Positions 27,828 through 35,588 of a stretch of 64,000 bases of DNA are shown one piece after another. The notes under the pieces were generated by a model. The model was given only the letters and a program-made list of their open reading frames with translations, was not told the DNA's origin and ran no database searches. This DNA comes from Leptospiraceae bacterium (GTDB lineage: Bacteria > Spirochaetota > Leptospiria > Leptospirales > Leptospiraceae), in NCBI GenBank assembly GCA_024233875.1, contig JACKPB010000004.1, forward strand, positions 1 to 64,000. Direction: 5' to 3'. Position numbers and translations under genes: made by a program. The first letter of the stretch is position 1. Each line of letters begins with the position of its first letter.

Positions 27828-28490
27828 ATGAGATCGATAGTTTCAAAATTCATCCTATTTTTCATCGTAATTTTTTTTCAAAACTGTTTTGATTACGAAG
27901 AAACTATATTCTTTAAAAAAGGATTTTCAGGGTATGTAGAGATAAATTACACAGTGCCCATCAATCCGAAGAATGGAAGATCTCTTATCCGTTTTTTACC
28001 CATAAGTAAGGAAGATATTGAAGCAAGAATCAATAAGGGAATTTTTAGTAAAAACATTCAGATCCGTGATTTTTCAATTGGCTATCTAGACAAATGGGAT
28101 ATCGAACAGAATTCCTTATTTCGCCGAAAGGCCAGAGTGGGATACAAGGTTGATTTTCAGGAATTGAGCAGTCTCGATGGAGTTCTCCTGGGATACTTAT
28201 TTGTCAAAAAGCGCGGAAATACGATTACCATAAAAAGAGAATTCAAATCCGTTATGAAAAATGTAGATCAGGAGACAAGTACGGGTGAAAAACGAATTCG
28301 ATCTGAGACACATCGATTGCTCGGGGAAAGTGCAATTCAGTTTCGCGTCATCTATCCACCAACATCGGAATGCCGATCCAATCGGGGAGAAATCGGACTG
28401 GGCAATCTTTATTATAAGTTTCCCCTGATTGATACCATAGAAAAACCGGGCAACAAGACCTGGGACTATACGATAACGACCCTATATTAA
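27828..28490 (+). CDS. Lipoprotein of unknown function
   Basis: About 220 residues. The signal peptide ends in a relaxed lipobox, IVIFFQNC, with the lipidated Cys near residue 20; Asn at -1 is the sort of deviation seen in spirochaetes. The mature part is beta-rich and basic. The ATG at 27828 is preceded by a near-perfect ribosome site (AAAGGAGGAGGT); an in-frame ATG at 27774 would bury the signal peptide. The 3' end overlaps the convergent mqnA gene by nine bases. No family is recognised. Confidence 0.72.
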   Translation: MRSIVSKFILFFIVIFFQNCFDYEETIFFKKGFSGYVEINYTVPINPKNGRSLIRFLPISKEDIEARINKGIFSKNIQIRDFSIGYLDKWDIEQNSLFRRKARVGYKVDFQELSSLDGVLLGYLFVKKRGNTITIKREFKSVMKNVDQETSTGEKRIRSETHRLLGESAIQFRVIYPPTSECRSNRGEIGLGNLYYKFPLIDTIEKPGNKTWDYTITTLY

Positions 28491-29231
28491 ACCATATTTC
28501 ATACAACGCTTTCGAAATTCTTCAAAACCCTCTTTATCTTTTTCCGTCAGGACATAGTGCAATTCTTTGAGCAAATATTCGCGGATCATATCTTCTGAAA
28601 ATCGATGTTCATTGCTTATGATTTCATCTATATTCTGCAAACCATACTCCAGAGAAGAATAAAAGAGATCGGATTCGATCTTTTGGTTCTTCGGGTATGC
28701 CCAGAGTGCAAAACAGAAAAAATGAGAAGTGGCTTCATTCCAGAGTGTAGCCAGATCGTAGACTGTATATTGATCCGGATCCCACTTAGCCAGAAGCGCA
28801 TTGTCACCGAATAGAAGATGGGAGCCAATTCCATTTTCTATCATTTTTTGGATTTCAGTACTTGGAGTTGCCAGTGTGGTGGGGATTTGAGCATAGCGAT
28901 CGGCTATCAAAATCTTCAATAAGGCCACACTCGAACGGGAACCCGAATCCACATGAATCCTCGCAAAAGGAGAGTCTTCTCTTTTGTTTTCAAAATAGAG
29001 GATGGAGCGAACTTTTTGCGCAGAACAAACTCCCGTCGAAAGAGAATAGTCCAAAAAATTTTCATTTCGGAGACACTCAACCGAAGAAATCAAAGCCAAA
29101 TCCAGATCTCCCCTCAATAGGTAGTCTACAAGAACAGATGGGTTATCGTAAACCAGAGTGTGGGAACCTTTTTTCTCAAAACCGTAGGTAAGAGGTCTGG
29201 CATTCAAATGCTTAACAATCCCGATTCTCAT
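28482..29231 (-). CDS. mqnA: Chorismate dehydratase MqnA (futalosine pathway of menaquinone synthesis)
   Basis: A 249-residue protein of the periplasmic-binding-protein-like MqnA/MqnD family. The N-terminal IGIVKHLNARPLTYGFE matches the MqnA pattern (lg.v.ylNs.Pl..gl), and DLDLALISSVECLRN and LLFGDNAL fit later conserved regions. MqnA removes water from chorismate to give 3-enolpyruvyl-benzoate, the entry step of the futalosine route. No Phe/Tyr ammonia-lyase or other mqn gene is adjacent, but a possible futalosine hydrolase lies at 19689-20327. Four bases overlap with the upstream DUF2007-like gene, so they are co-translated. Confidence 0.9.
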   Translation of the reverse strand: MRIGIVKHLNARPLTYGFEKKGSHTLVYDNPSVLVDYLLRGDLDLALISSVECLRNENFLDYSLSTGVCSAQKVRSILYFENKREDSPFARIHVDSGSRSSVALLKILIADRYAQIPTTLATPSTEIQKMIENGIGSHLLFGDNALLAKWDPDQYTVYDLATLWNEATSHFFCFALWAYPKNQKIESDLFYSSLEYGLQNIDEIISNEHRFSEDMIREYLLKELHYVLTEKDKEGFEEFRKRCMKYGLI

Positions 29232-29491
29232 TCTTCAAAATCACCTTTTTCTAAAATATTTTTAACAATTGCTACTGAGTTTTCAGGAACTAAAATCTTA
29301 GCTTCCGTTTGAAAGGGAACAGCCCCTCCCAAAAGACCGAGAAAATCTTCTCCGATGACCAGATAAGGGATTTCTTCATTTTCCAATAAACTCTTAATCA
29401 GCTGTAGAAGAAAACTATCCCCCGTGCTAAAGACTTCCTGAAAGGGAAAGCCCCCTTCCTCTTCTTCTTCTTCTGTTATTGTATCTATCAT
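29228..29491 (-). CDS. Small DUF2007-like protein
   Basis: An 87-residue acidic protein. After a run of Glu residues (TEEEEEEGG) it shows the pattern of DUF2007 proteins: STGDSFLLQLIKSLLENEEIPYLV is the helix that follows the first strand and AKILVPENSVAIVKNIL is the closing strand and helix. DUF2007 is a ferredoxin-like fold of unknown role. Its stop overlaps the mqnA start by four bases, so the pair is one translational unit. One copy of the dispersed palindromic repeat lies directly upstream. Confidence 0.7.
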   Translation of the reverse strand: MIDTITEEEEEEGGFPFQEVFSTGDSFLLQLIKSLLENEEIPYLVIGEDFLGLLGGAVPFQTEAKILVPENSVAIVKNILEKGDFEE

Positions 29492-29527
29492 CTTACAATC
29501 TAATTCTCAACTCAAATGTGATTACTC

Positions 29528-29630
29528 TATACCGGTTTTCAGAAATTCTTTTGAATTTCTTCTTTAGCGATGTAGCCATTTTATAGCTGATTTCTCTATG
29601 AATAGGTAAATATTTTTGAAAATGACTACA
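29528..29630 (+). repeat. Dispersed palindromic repeat, copy A
   Basis: About 103 bases, beginning TATACCGGTTTTCA, with the conserved apex GTAGCCATTTTATAGC and ending GAAAATGACTA. It is one of five full copies in the window. It lies in the divergent spacer between the DUF2007/mqnA unit and recA. The rest of this spacer (29631-30072) is AT-rich, with no convincing gene or strong promoter. Confidence 0.85.
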
Positions 29631-30023
29631 AATTAATTTCTTCCCCAAAATTCCTATAAATTTTTTCTAGTTGGGTTCTAAATAGGATTCTACTAAGAAT
29701 TTCATTCCGGAATAGAAAGGGAATGAGAAATATTTTTTGAAAGAATTTTGGATGAATCTTGAATTATGAGACAACCACCTCGACTTTTTCCAAGAAATAT
29801 ACAATTTTCTTTAAAAAAGACTATACAAAAGTTGGTACGATTTTCAGAATGAATGAGCTGGATTTTTTTTAAGAATTGGTTCTTATTTTGTCCTGAGTAG
29901 AGAGTAGAGTCTATTTCAGAAGGAAAAGATCGATCAGATCCGGAGATACTTTGGTTCTCCATCTCCCATAGAGAGATTTGAAATGATCAAAAGAGAAATT
30001 TTTTTTAAAAAAATCTCAAAAAA

Positions 30024-30033
30024 TTTGTACAAA
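30024..30033. promoter_or_regulatory. Palindrome upstream of recA, possible LexA-type operator
   Basis: TTTGTACAAA is a perfect 10-bp palindrome 40 bases before the recA start. The reported Leptospira LexA box is TTTG-N5-CAAA; here the spacing between the same half-sites is two bases, so it is not a match to that box. It is noted because recA is normally an SOS gene. Confidence 0.25.
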
Positions 30034-30072
30034 CAGAGAGATTTTGGAACCTTCAGGATAGAAGGAGATACT

Positions 30073-31191
30073 ATGAGAAAGACTAAAGACGAAGTTCAAC
30101 CTGAGAAAAACGAAGAAAAGAAGCGGGCGATAGAATCCGCAATGTCCCAAATTGAAAAGCAGTTCGGGAAAGGCTCCATCATGAGATTGGGTGGGAGTAT
30201 GGATTCAGGTGCGATCCCGGTGATTTCTACCGGATCCCTGGATCTGGACATAGCACTGGGAATCGGTGGATTGCCCGTGGGAAGGATCGTTGAGATTTAT
30301 GGTCCGGAATCATCCGGTAAGACCACTTTGATGCTCTCCGCAGTAGCCCAAGCTCAAAAAAATGGAGGAGTAGCAGCCTTTATCGATGCCGAGCATGCTC
30401 TAGATCCATCCTATGCTAAAAAACTGGGTGTCAATATCGATGATCTTCTGGTCTCTCAACCTGATAATGGTGAGGAAGCCCTGGAAATCTGTGAATCTCT
30501 GGTAAGAAGCAATGCGATTGACATCATCGTGATTGACTCTGTAGCTGCCCTGGTCCCAAAGGCCGAGATAGAAGGGGACATGGGGGATTCTCATATGGGT
30601 CTTCAGGCCAGACTCATGTCTCAAGCTCTCAGGAAACTAACCGGAACGATTTCAAAATCCAAGACCACAGTGGTTTTCATCAATCAAATCCGTATGAAAA
30701 TCGGGGTCATGTTCGGTTCTCCGGAGACTACTACCGGTGGAAATGCCCTTAAGTTCTATGCTAGTGTTCGCTTGGACATTCGAAAGATCGAAACCTTAAA
30801 AGACAAGGAAGAAACTTACGGAAACAGGGTGAGGGTAAAAGTAGTCAAAAACAAGTGTGCCCCCCCCTTCCGACAGGCAGAATTTGACATTTATTATGCA
30901 AATGGGATCAATCGGGAAAGTTCTTTGATTGACTTGGCTGTAAAGCATGATATTATTACAAAAGGTGGATCCTGGTACTCATTTAAAGATGAGAAACTCG
31001 GGCAGGGCAAGGAGTCCGTAAGGACATATTTGATAGAAAATCCTGACTTCGCCAATCAGCTGGAAAGGCAGATTCGGGAATTGAACGAATTGCCGGTCAA
31101 ATCCTCTGAAAATGGCAACCTGGACAAACATGCAAAAGAAAAGACATCCAGGACCAAAAATTCTGAACTCCAAAAGGAGTTAGAAGAATAA
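30073..31191 (+). CDS. recA: Recombinase RecA
   Basis: About 372 residues. The Walker A motif is GPESSGKTT, Walker B is IIVIDSVAAL, and the RecA signature ALKFYASVRLDIRK is intact; FGKGSIMRLG starts the core. It forms filaments on single-stranded DNA for recombination and stimulates LexA cleavage. The ATG at 30073 follows AAGGAGA; an upstream in-frame ATG at 29983 would add a 30-residue tail that RecA proteins lack. The C-terminal tail is rich in Lys and Glu. A strong terminator follows at 31222-31250. Confidence 0.99.
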   Translation: MRKTKDEVQPEKNEEKKRAIESAMSQIEKQFGKGSIMRLGGSMDSGAIPVISTGSLDLDIALGIGGLPVGRIVEIYGPESSGKTTLMLSAVAQAQKNGGVAAFIDAEHALDPSYAKKLGVNIDDLLVSQPDNGEEALEICESLVRSNAIDIIVIDSVAALVPKAEIEGDMGDSHMGLQARLMSQALRKLTGTISKSKTTVVFINQIRMKIGVMFGSPETTTGGNALKFYASVRLDIRKIETLKDKEETYGNRVRVKVVKNKCAPPFRQAEFDIYYANGINRESSLIDLAVKHDIITKGGSWYSFKDEKLGQGKESVRTYLIENPDFANQLERQIRELNELPVKSSENGNLDKHAKEKTSRTKNSELQKELEE

Positions 31192-31221
31192 AAAAAACGG
31201 CTTTCTTTTTAGGAATCATTG

Positions 31222-31250
31222 AACCGGGTCTCCGCCCGGTTTTTTTTTTA
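31222..31250 (+). terminator. Rho-independent terminator of recA
   Basis: ACCGGG and CCCGGT form a GC-rich stem with a TCTCCG loop, followed by a run of about ten T residues. It begins some 30 bases after the recA stop and abuts the stop of the convergent cytochrome gene. Confidence 0.92.
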
Positions 31251-31718
31251 TTTTTCACTTCTTGAAAACAATTCAAAAATCCATACCAGGATCTCATCCC
31301 AGAATCGAATGAGTTTCTTGATCACCTTTTGGGTGAAGCTTACTCTGCTTTGATTGTCCCGGATCACTAGAGATTCCGGTATTTCTAGAAATTTTTTCCG
31401 AAAGTTTTTTTTATAAGACTTTTTGAATTGGCTATGGCAGGATTTACAGGATTTCAATGGATCAGTACTAAGAGCAGATTCTGTGATTTCTTTCCAATCC
31501 TCCCTCTCCTTTTCCGGGGCAAATTGATCTAAGCTTTTCAAAATTCTAAGAAGGGGTTCCTGATTTCCGGACTCATACATTTCTTCAGCTACTTCCAGAT
31601 GATCTTCCATATATTCCTTCATTGTCAGGGTATACATTACCAATTTCTCTTCCTGAGGGAAAACCGACCCGGTATTGAGGATGAGAATAGAAACATAGAT
31701 GAGTAAAAAAGAATGCAT
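31248..31718 (-). CDS. Exported single-heme c-type cytochrome-like protein
   Basis: A 156-residue protein with a signal peptide (MHSFLLIYVSILILNTGSVFPQ) and one heme-binding motif, CKSCH, at about residue 95 in a helical context followed by a basic stretch (KKSYKKNFRKKF). The single C-terminal-side CxxCH and the helical N-terminal part resemble cytochrome c' or c556 proteins, although in those CxxCH lies closer to the C-terminus. After the heme motif come about 50 residues with an amphipathic end. It may carry electrons in the periplasm. Its 3' end overlaps the recA terminator. Confidence 0.7.
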   Translation of the reverse strand: MHSFLLIYVSILILNTGSVFPQEEKLVMYTLTMKEYMEDHLEVAEEMYESGNQEPLLRILKSLDQFAPEKEREDWKEITESALSTDPLKSCKSCHSQFKKSYKKNFRKKFLEIPESLVIRDNQSRVSFTQKVIKKLIRFWDEILVWIFELFSRSEK

Positions 31719-31905
31719 GAAAGAAGGCTAAAACTACTCATTTTTTTTGAAAATCGCTTTTTCATAGAAAAAGAGAATCCCGGAAATATCCGAATAGAAA
31801 AGAAAGGGTTTTGGAAGTCCCGGGAAAAAATGATTTGGAATCAGGATGTATTTGAAACATTGGTAACTAGAATCGTCAGAGGAATTCGGGGAGAAAGATT
31901 TTTAC

Positions 31906-32202
31906 TTGAGAGGAATAAATTTCACATTAATGATGATTGCATCTCTGCTTTTCAATTGCAATGACTCAACTCTCTTCTACTCCTCCGGTGAGTCCAATTT
32001 GGAGATCTTCAAAGCATTTGCAGCCAAGGATGCAACCTGCGGTTCGGTTCACAATCTAACAGGTTTCATTCCCGGAAAATCCAAAAAGGAAGATGTAGAC
32101 AATTGTGTAAAAGCAATCTATGCTAAGAATTGTTCCGAGTGGAATAGTGTTTCTGATCCTACTCCTTACAGTTGTTTGGGAATCAACTATACTACAAAAT
32201 AA
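31906..32202 (+). CDS. Small lipoprotein of unknown function
   Basis: A 98-residue protein with a short signal peptide and lipobox IASLLFNC; Asn before Cys is a spirochaete-style variation. The mature part has four further Cys residues (ATCGS, DNCVK, KNCSE, YSCLG), enough for two disulfides outside the cytoplasm. A TTG at 31906 gives the signal peptide a basic N-terminus (MRGINFTLMM); ATG codons at 31930 and 31933 are alternatives but would leave the signal peptide very short. Its stop codon overlaps the start of the next gene, so the two are coupled. No family is recognised. Confidence 0.6.
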   Translation: MRGINFTLMMIASLLFNCNDSTLFYSSGESNLEIFKAFAAKDATCGSVHNLTGFIPGKSKKEDVDNCVKAIYAKNCSEWNSVSDPTPYSCLGINYTTK

Positions 32203-32654
32203 TGACAGCTCAATGGACGGAAATCTACCTATTGGTCGCAATTTTAGTTGCCTTCGGATGTTTTTTGGTTTTGTTGGTCGGTAGAAAAGAAAGTCCGGAA
32301 AAGAAGAGTGAAGAGAAAAAGAAGAATGACGAGACCGCCCCAACAGGTGATACAAATGTTTTGGAAGTCTTTGATTACCTGGGTACAAAAATCATTCATG
32401 AAAACGGGACGTATACTGTAAACCACGGGGGCAAGGTAAGTTACTTTAAGTCCTGGTTGGATTTGCCCGGACAATTTAAGAAAATGGTGAAAGAACTTGA
32501 CAATAGATCTCAGGAAAGCAAATCAATTAGTGAAGATTACTTCTTAGAATCCATAAACGGGAAGCACTATCTCACAATGCCCGGGGGAAAAAAAAGAAAA
32601 TACAACAGTATCAATGAAATACCCGCACATATCAGGAAGGCGATTGGGAAATGA
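32202..32654 (+). CDS. Single-pass membrane protein of unknown function
   Basis: About 150 residues: one N-terminal membrane helix (IYLLVAILVAFGCFLVLLVG), a very charged linker rich in Lys and Glu, and a C-terminal domain with two similar halves (VNHGGKVSYFKSWLDLPGQFKKM and YLTMPGGKKRKYNSINEIPAHIRKAI), so it may hold an internal repeat. The ATG at 32202 overlaps the stop of the preceding lipoprotein gene as TAATG, and its end overlaps the M23 peptidase gene by four bases. The three genes look like one envelope operon. Confidence 0.72.
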   Translation: MTAQWTEIYLLVAILVAFGCFLVLLVGRKESPEKKSEEKKKNDETAPTGDTNVLEVFDYLGTKIIHENGTYTVNHGGKVSYFKSWLDLPGQFKKMVKELDNRSQESKSISEDYFLESINGKHYLTMPGGKKRKYNSINEIPAHIRKAIGK

Positions 32655-33331
32655 GACTATTTGGAAATCAAAATTCAATTAAGAAAATGAAATACATCCT
32701 CTTAACAGTACTACTAATTTTGGTCGGTTGCGATCGACATCTGAACAATTCAGGAGAACCGATTTCTCGGATTGTGCATCTGAAAAAAATATTTATGGAA
32801 AATCCGGATTTGATCTCAAAAGGTTTTCAGTTTCCCGTCGGTAAGGATGGGTCTGCAAATGGATACTATGTAGCACAGGGATTTCAAAAAAGAAACAAAA
32901 GGTTCGGTGGTAATTTTCATTTAGGTGAAGATTGGAATGGGAATGGGGGAGGAGATACCGACCTCGGTGATCCTGTCTACAGTATTGCCAACGGTATAGT
33001 TGTCTTTAGCGGTCACGGAGGAAGAGGATGGGGAAATGTGATCCGAATCGTCCATTCTTACCCTCAGAATAAAAATCAGATCTTAGTCGAATCAGTTTAC
33101 GGACATGTATTGGATATGTTTGTGAGTGAAGGGGATCACGTGAAGATTGGAGAAAAAATCGCAACCATCGGGAATGCAGATGGACTCTATCATGCTCATC
33201 TTCATCTGGAAATTAGAACTGATCCGGATATGGAATTGGGAGGGGGCTATGCTCCCAATACCTATGGCTTCACGGAACCGAGAGCTTTCATTCGCAAAAA
33301 TAAAGACTTAAAAGTAGCCGGGAATCCTTAG
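32651..33331 (+). CDS. M23-family peptidase lipoprotein (LytM-like)
   Basis: A 226-residue lipoprotein with lipobox ILVGC and an M23 peptidase domain at about 75-215. The zinc ligands are in HLGEDWNG (H-x3-D) and HAHLHLE (HxH), and GDPVYSIANGIVVFSG is the usual lysostaphin-fold strand pair, so it should be an active endopeptidase on peptidoglycan cross-links. It is lipid-anchored and faces the periplasm. It is coupled to the upstream single-pass membrane protein by a four-base overlap and converges with a lipoprotein gene on the other strand. Confidence 0.92.
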   Translation: MRLFGNQNSIKKMKYILLTVLLILVGCDRHLNNSGEPISRIVHLKKIFMENPDLISKGFQFPVGKDGSANGYYVAQGFQKRNKRFGGNFHLGEDWNGNGGGDTDLGDPVYSIANGIVVFSGHGGRGWGNVIRIVHSYPQNKNQILVESVYGHVLDMFVSEGDHVKIGEKIATIGNADGLYHAHLHLEIRTDPDMELGGGYAPNTYGFTEPRAFIRKNKDLKVAGNP

Positions 33332-34110
33332 AAAGTAACTATCACTTCATAACCTTCTTTTTCTTCCATTAATAGTGAAAAGTAGGGTATCTTGAGCATG
33401 GTTTGATCTCCTATTTTCAAGAGTTCCAGTGGATATTTTTTCTTTGATTTTTTAGCGAGAACGTATGAAGATTTGGGTGAAAACTCTCCTCCGAGAAAAA
33501 TCATATAAGAGGCTGAGGACATTATGGAAGATAGCATTTTTTCCATTTGAGGGTTTTCATTCATTTCCGGTTCTTCGGATTCATCCTCATCTGATTCCGG
33601 GTTGTCTCTCGGGTTTTCGTCTTCTTTAACGGGTTTGGATTTCTTTTTCTTCTTTTTCATTTTTTCTCGCTTTTCCTTGTCGGGTAAAAATGAGAAAACC
33701 AATTCGTTCTTTTCTGTGAATCGTGGAGCAATTGGGAAGCCCTCATCCAATCCCAGAGATTTTGTAATCTTTTTTAGATCTTTGATTTTATATGAAATCT
33801 TTATACCGACTTCATATTCATTTTCAAAAGATTGGACCTTAAGATCCTGAACATAATCTTTGAGTTTTTCCTGGATCTCAGTTTCAGAATTTGAAATCTT
33901 TTGGTTGATACCACCTCCTGGTAAGGGAGGACCTGCATCCCCATCTTTGTCTTTCGTAAAATTGGAAGATATGGAAAATACCCAAAATACATCTACAGAA
34001 TTGTCCTTATTCTTCTGGAGGGAGTGGATGATCTCGAAACATCCCGTAAAAAAAATTAGAAAGAAAGGGATAAGAAGTTTATAAGAAAGTTTTATTAGGA
34101 AACGATTCAT
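33328..34110 (-). CDS. Lipoprotein with charged low-complexity segment
   Basis: About 260 residues. A signal peptide with lipobox LIFFTGC puts the lipidated Cys near residue 24. The middle of the mature protein is a run of Lys then Glu/Asp (about 150-190), and the flanks are beta-rich. The ATG at 34110 is preferred because the signal peptide then starts the protein; an in-frame ATG ten codons upstream is possible. The 3' end overlaps the M23 gene by four bases. No family is recognised; the arrangement fits a surface or periplasmic lipoprotein. Confidence 0.7.
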   Translation of the reverse strand: MNRFLIKLSYKLLIPFFLIFFTGCFEIIHSLQKNKDNSVDVFWVFSISSNFTKDKDGDAGPPLPGGGINQKISNSETEIQEKLKDYVQDLKVQSFENEYEVGIKISYKIKDLKKITKSLGLDEGFPIAPRFTEKNELVFSFLPDKEKREKMKKKKKKSKPVKEDENPRDNPESDEDESEEPEMNENPQMEKMLSSIMSSASYMIFLGGEFSPKSSYVLAKKSKKKYPLELLKIGDQTMLKIPYFSLLMEEKEGYEVIVTF

Positions 34111-34158
34111 AATTCGTGAAAAGATATCGGGGAAACTCAAAGAGTCAAGATTTTTTTC

Positions 34159-35073
34159 CTAATTCTTTTTTGAATAGATTAAGCTGGTCACAGGTAGAAT
34201 GAAAAGAAGAGTGTGCAGGAAAATGAGCAGGAATTCCAATTTTTGAAGATAATTTTTTTCGTACTCAGAATGTGAGGGTATGAGTTCGAGCAGAAAAGGC
34301 TTTTCACTGATTTTCATTTGAAATGTAGTTTTTAAAACATGTATTGCTGAAAGATAATAGATATTGTCTTTTGTCAAATTAAGTGAGAGTGCATCCCGGT
34401 AGCCTTTTTTCCAGGTTTCCCTGCATTCCTTTTCATTGAGACCATTGTGATGACAGATAGCAAAAGCCCGAATTGATTCTTCATTGGTCCAGAGCTCATG
34501 AACTAGGGGAGCAACCATGAAGTGTTCATATCGAACCTGTTGGTCTTCTACTATATCGAGGACGTGGGTATTGATTCTCTCTGTATAGGGTTGGAGGTCA
34601 CTAAAACTGTATCGTCCGAGTCCGGGAGATTCGGGTAAATTCCTTGGGTCATTGAGGGATAGGATAGGGGTGGAGATAAACTTTAGGGCAATATGAAAAG
34701 AGGAGAGATAGATTAAAGTCAGAAAGATAGAAAGAAACATACAGGTCAGGCCAATCCTAAGACCGTACTTGATAAAATAAATACTTAAACCAAAACTGAA
34801 GACCAGGAGTGAAGTATTTAAAATTAGGAAGTGATGGTATTCATGAACATAAGAAATCAAATAGAGAATGATGGAATAGGCACCTGCAAAGGACTGAAGG
34901 AAAAAAATATTTCTCAAAACCGGAAAACCATTCTTCTGAGATTTATTCTTGGATAGCTCAACAAATAATTTCAGATGATCATTTTTTACCGTTTGGCGAA
35001 ATACAAGATATAGAAATATGGATATGAGTATTCCTATAGGATAGAACTGAATCAAATCTGAAAAACTAATCAT
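34159..35073 (-). CDS. Multi-pass membrane protein of unknown function
   Basis: A 304-residue protein with about four membrane helices in the first half (IGILISIFLYLVF, AYSIILYLISYV, FLILNTSLLVFSFGLSIYF, IGLTCMFLSIFLTLIYL), a soluble central part of about 120 residues with a few conserved-looking His and Cys residues (FAICHHNGLNEKECRETW), and a last helix near the C-terminus (LLIFLHTLLFILPVTSLIY). No family is recognised. Two copies of the dispersed palindrome lie upstream of its start. Confidence 0.7.
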   Translation of the reverse strand: MISFSDLIQFYPIGILISIFLYLVFRQTVKNDHLKLFVELSKNKSQKNGFPVLRNIFFLQSFAGAYSIILYLISYVHEYHHFLILNTSLLVFSFGLSIYFIKYGLRIGLTCMFLSIFLTLIYLSSFHIALKFISTPILSLNDPRNLPESPGLGRYSFSDLQPYTERINTHVLDIVEDQQVRYEHFMVAPLVHELWTNEESIRAFAICHHNGLNEKECRETWKKGYRDALSLNLTKDNIYYLSAIHVLKTTFQMKISEKPFLLELIPSHSEYEKNYLQKLEFLLIFLHTLLFILPVTSLIYSKKN

Positions 35074-35181
35074 GATATTTTTAACTTTGCTCTTTAATAA
35101 ATAACTTAATTATCAAAAACTCCATAGAATTTCTCCTGATCATTCTCCATAGGAAATCGATTTCAATTGAAATAGAATCTC

Positions 35182-35284
35182 TAGTCATTTTCAGAAGTAT
35201 CTGCGCATTCACAGAAGAATCAGCTATAAAATGGCTACATACCTCAAGAAGAAATACACAAGTATTTATGAAAACCGGTATATA
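35182..35284 (-). repeat. Dispersed palindromic repeat, copy B
   Basis: Full copy in reverse orientation, ending on the plus strand in GAAAACCGGTATATA. It is the clearest example of the imperfect palindrome: the two arms TTTTCATAAATACTTG and TTTTCAGAAGTATCTG, read inward from both ends, agree at about three quarters of positions. Confidence 0.88.
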
Positions 35285-35317
35285 TCAAATGACAGGATAC
35301 TTACAAAAGAATACCTC

Positions 35318-35420
35318 TAGTCATTTTCAAAAGTATTTGCGGATTCAATGAAGAACCATCTATAAAATGGCTACATACCGTATTAGGGAAAACGCAATTA
35401 TTAATGAAAACTGGTATATA
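35318..35420 (-). repeat. Dispersed palindromic repeat, copy C
   Basis: Second full copy in the same orientation as copy B, 33 bases away, so B and C form a direct tandem pair with a period of 136 bases. The apex TCTATAAAATGGCTAC is conserved. The rest of this 515-base spacer before acsA (35421-35538) is AT-rich, with nothing else recognised. Confidence 0.85.
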
Positions 35421-35538
35421 CATTAGTTCTCAGTATCTCTATTCAATTCAGAGAGTTGTATAGGGAACTCCAATAGAACCTGTATAGAATAAATATAAGA
35501 AACTTTATGTCGAGAAATAAAACTACTTTTCCCGGAAA

Positions 35539-35570
35539 AAAGAAATCCCGAAATATTCGGGATTTCTTTT
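35539..35570 (-). terminator. Rho-independent terminator of acsA
   Basis: A perfect 14-bp stem (AAAGAAATCCCGAA with TTCGGGATTTCTTT) and a 3-base loop lie 20 bases after the acsA stop on the minus strand, followed there by a T run. The symmetry and A run on the other side could let it work in both directions. Confidence 0.9.
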
Positions 35571-35588
35571 GAAGAAGGAAGAACTATC

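Noticed and set aside
29702..29962. 86-codon minus-strand frame between copy A and recA
   Set aside because: The only purine-rich stretch touches the ATG with no spacing, and the product has no recognisable feature.
31713..31964. 83-codon frame overlapping the small lipoprotein gene
   Set aside because: It overlaps a better-supported lipoprotein frame and has no signal peptide or domain.
35182..35420. Copies B and C as a CRISPR-like array
   Set aside because: Only two units, about 103 bases each, diverged from each other, with copies scattered elsewhere and no cas genes.
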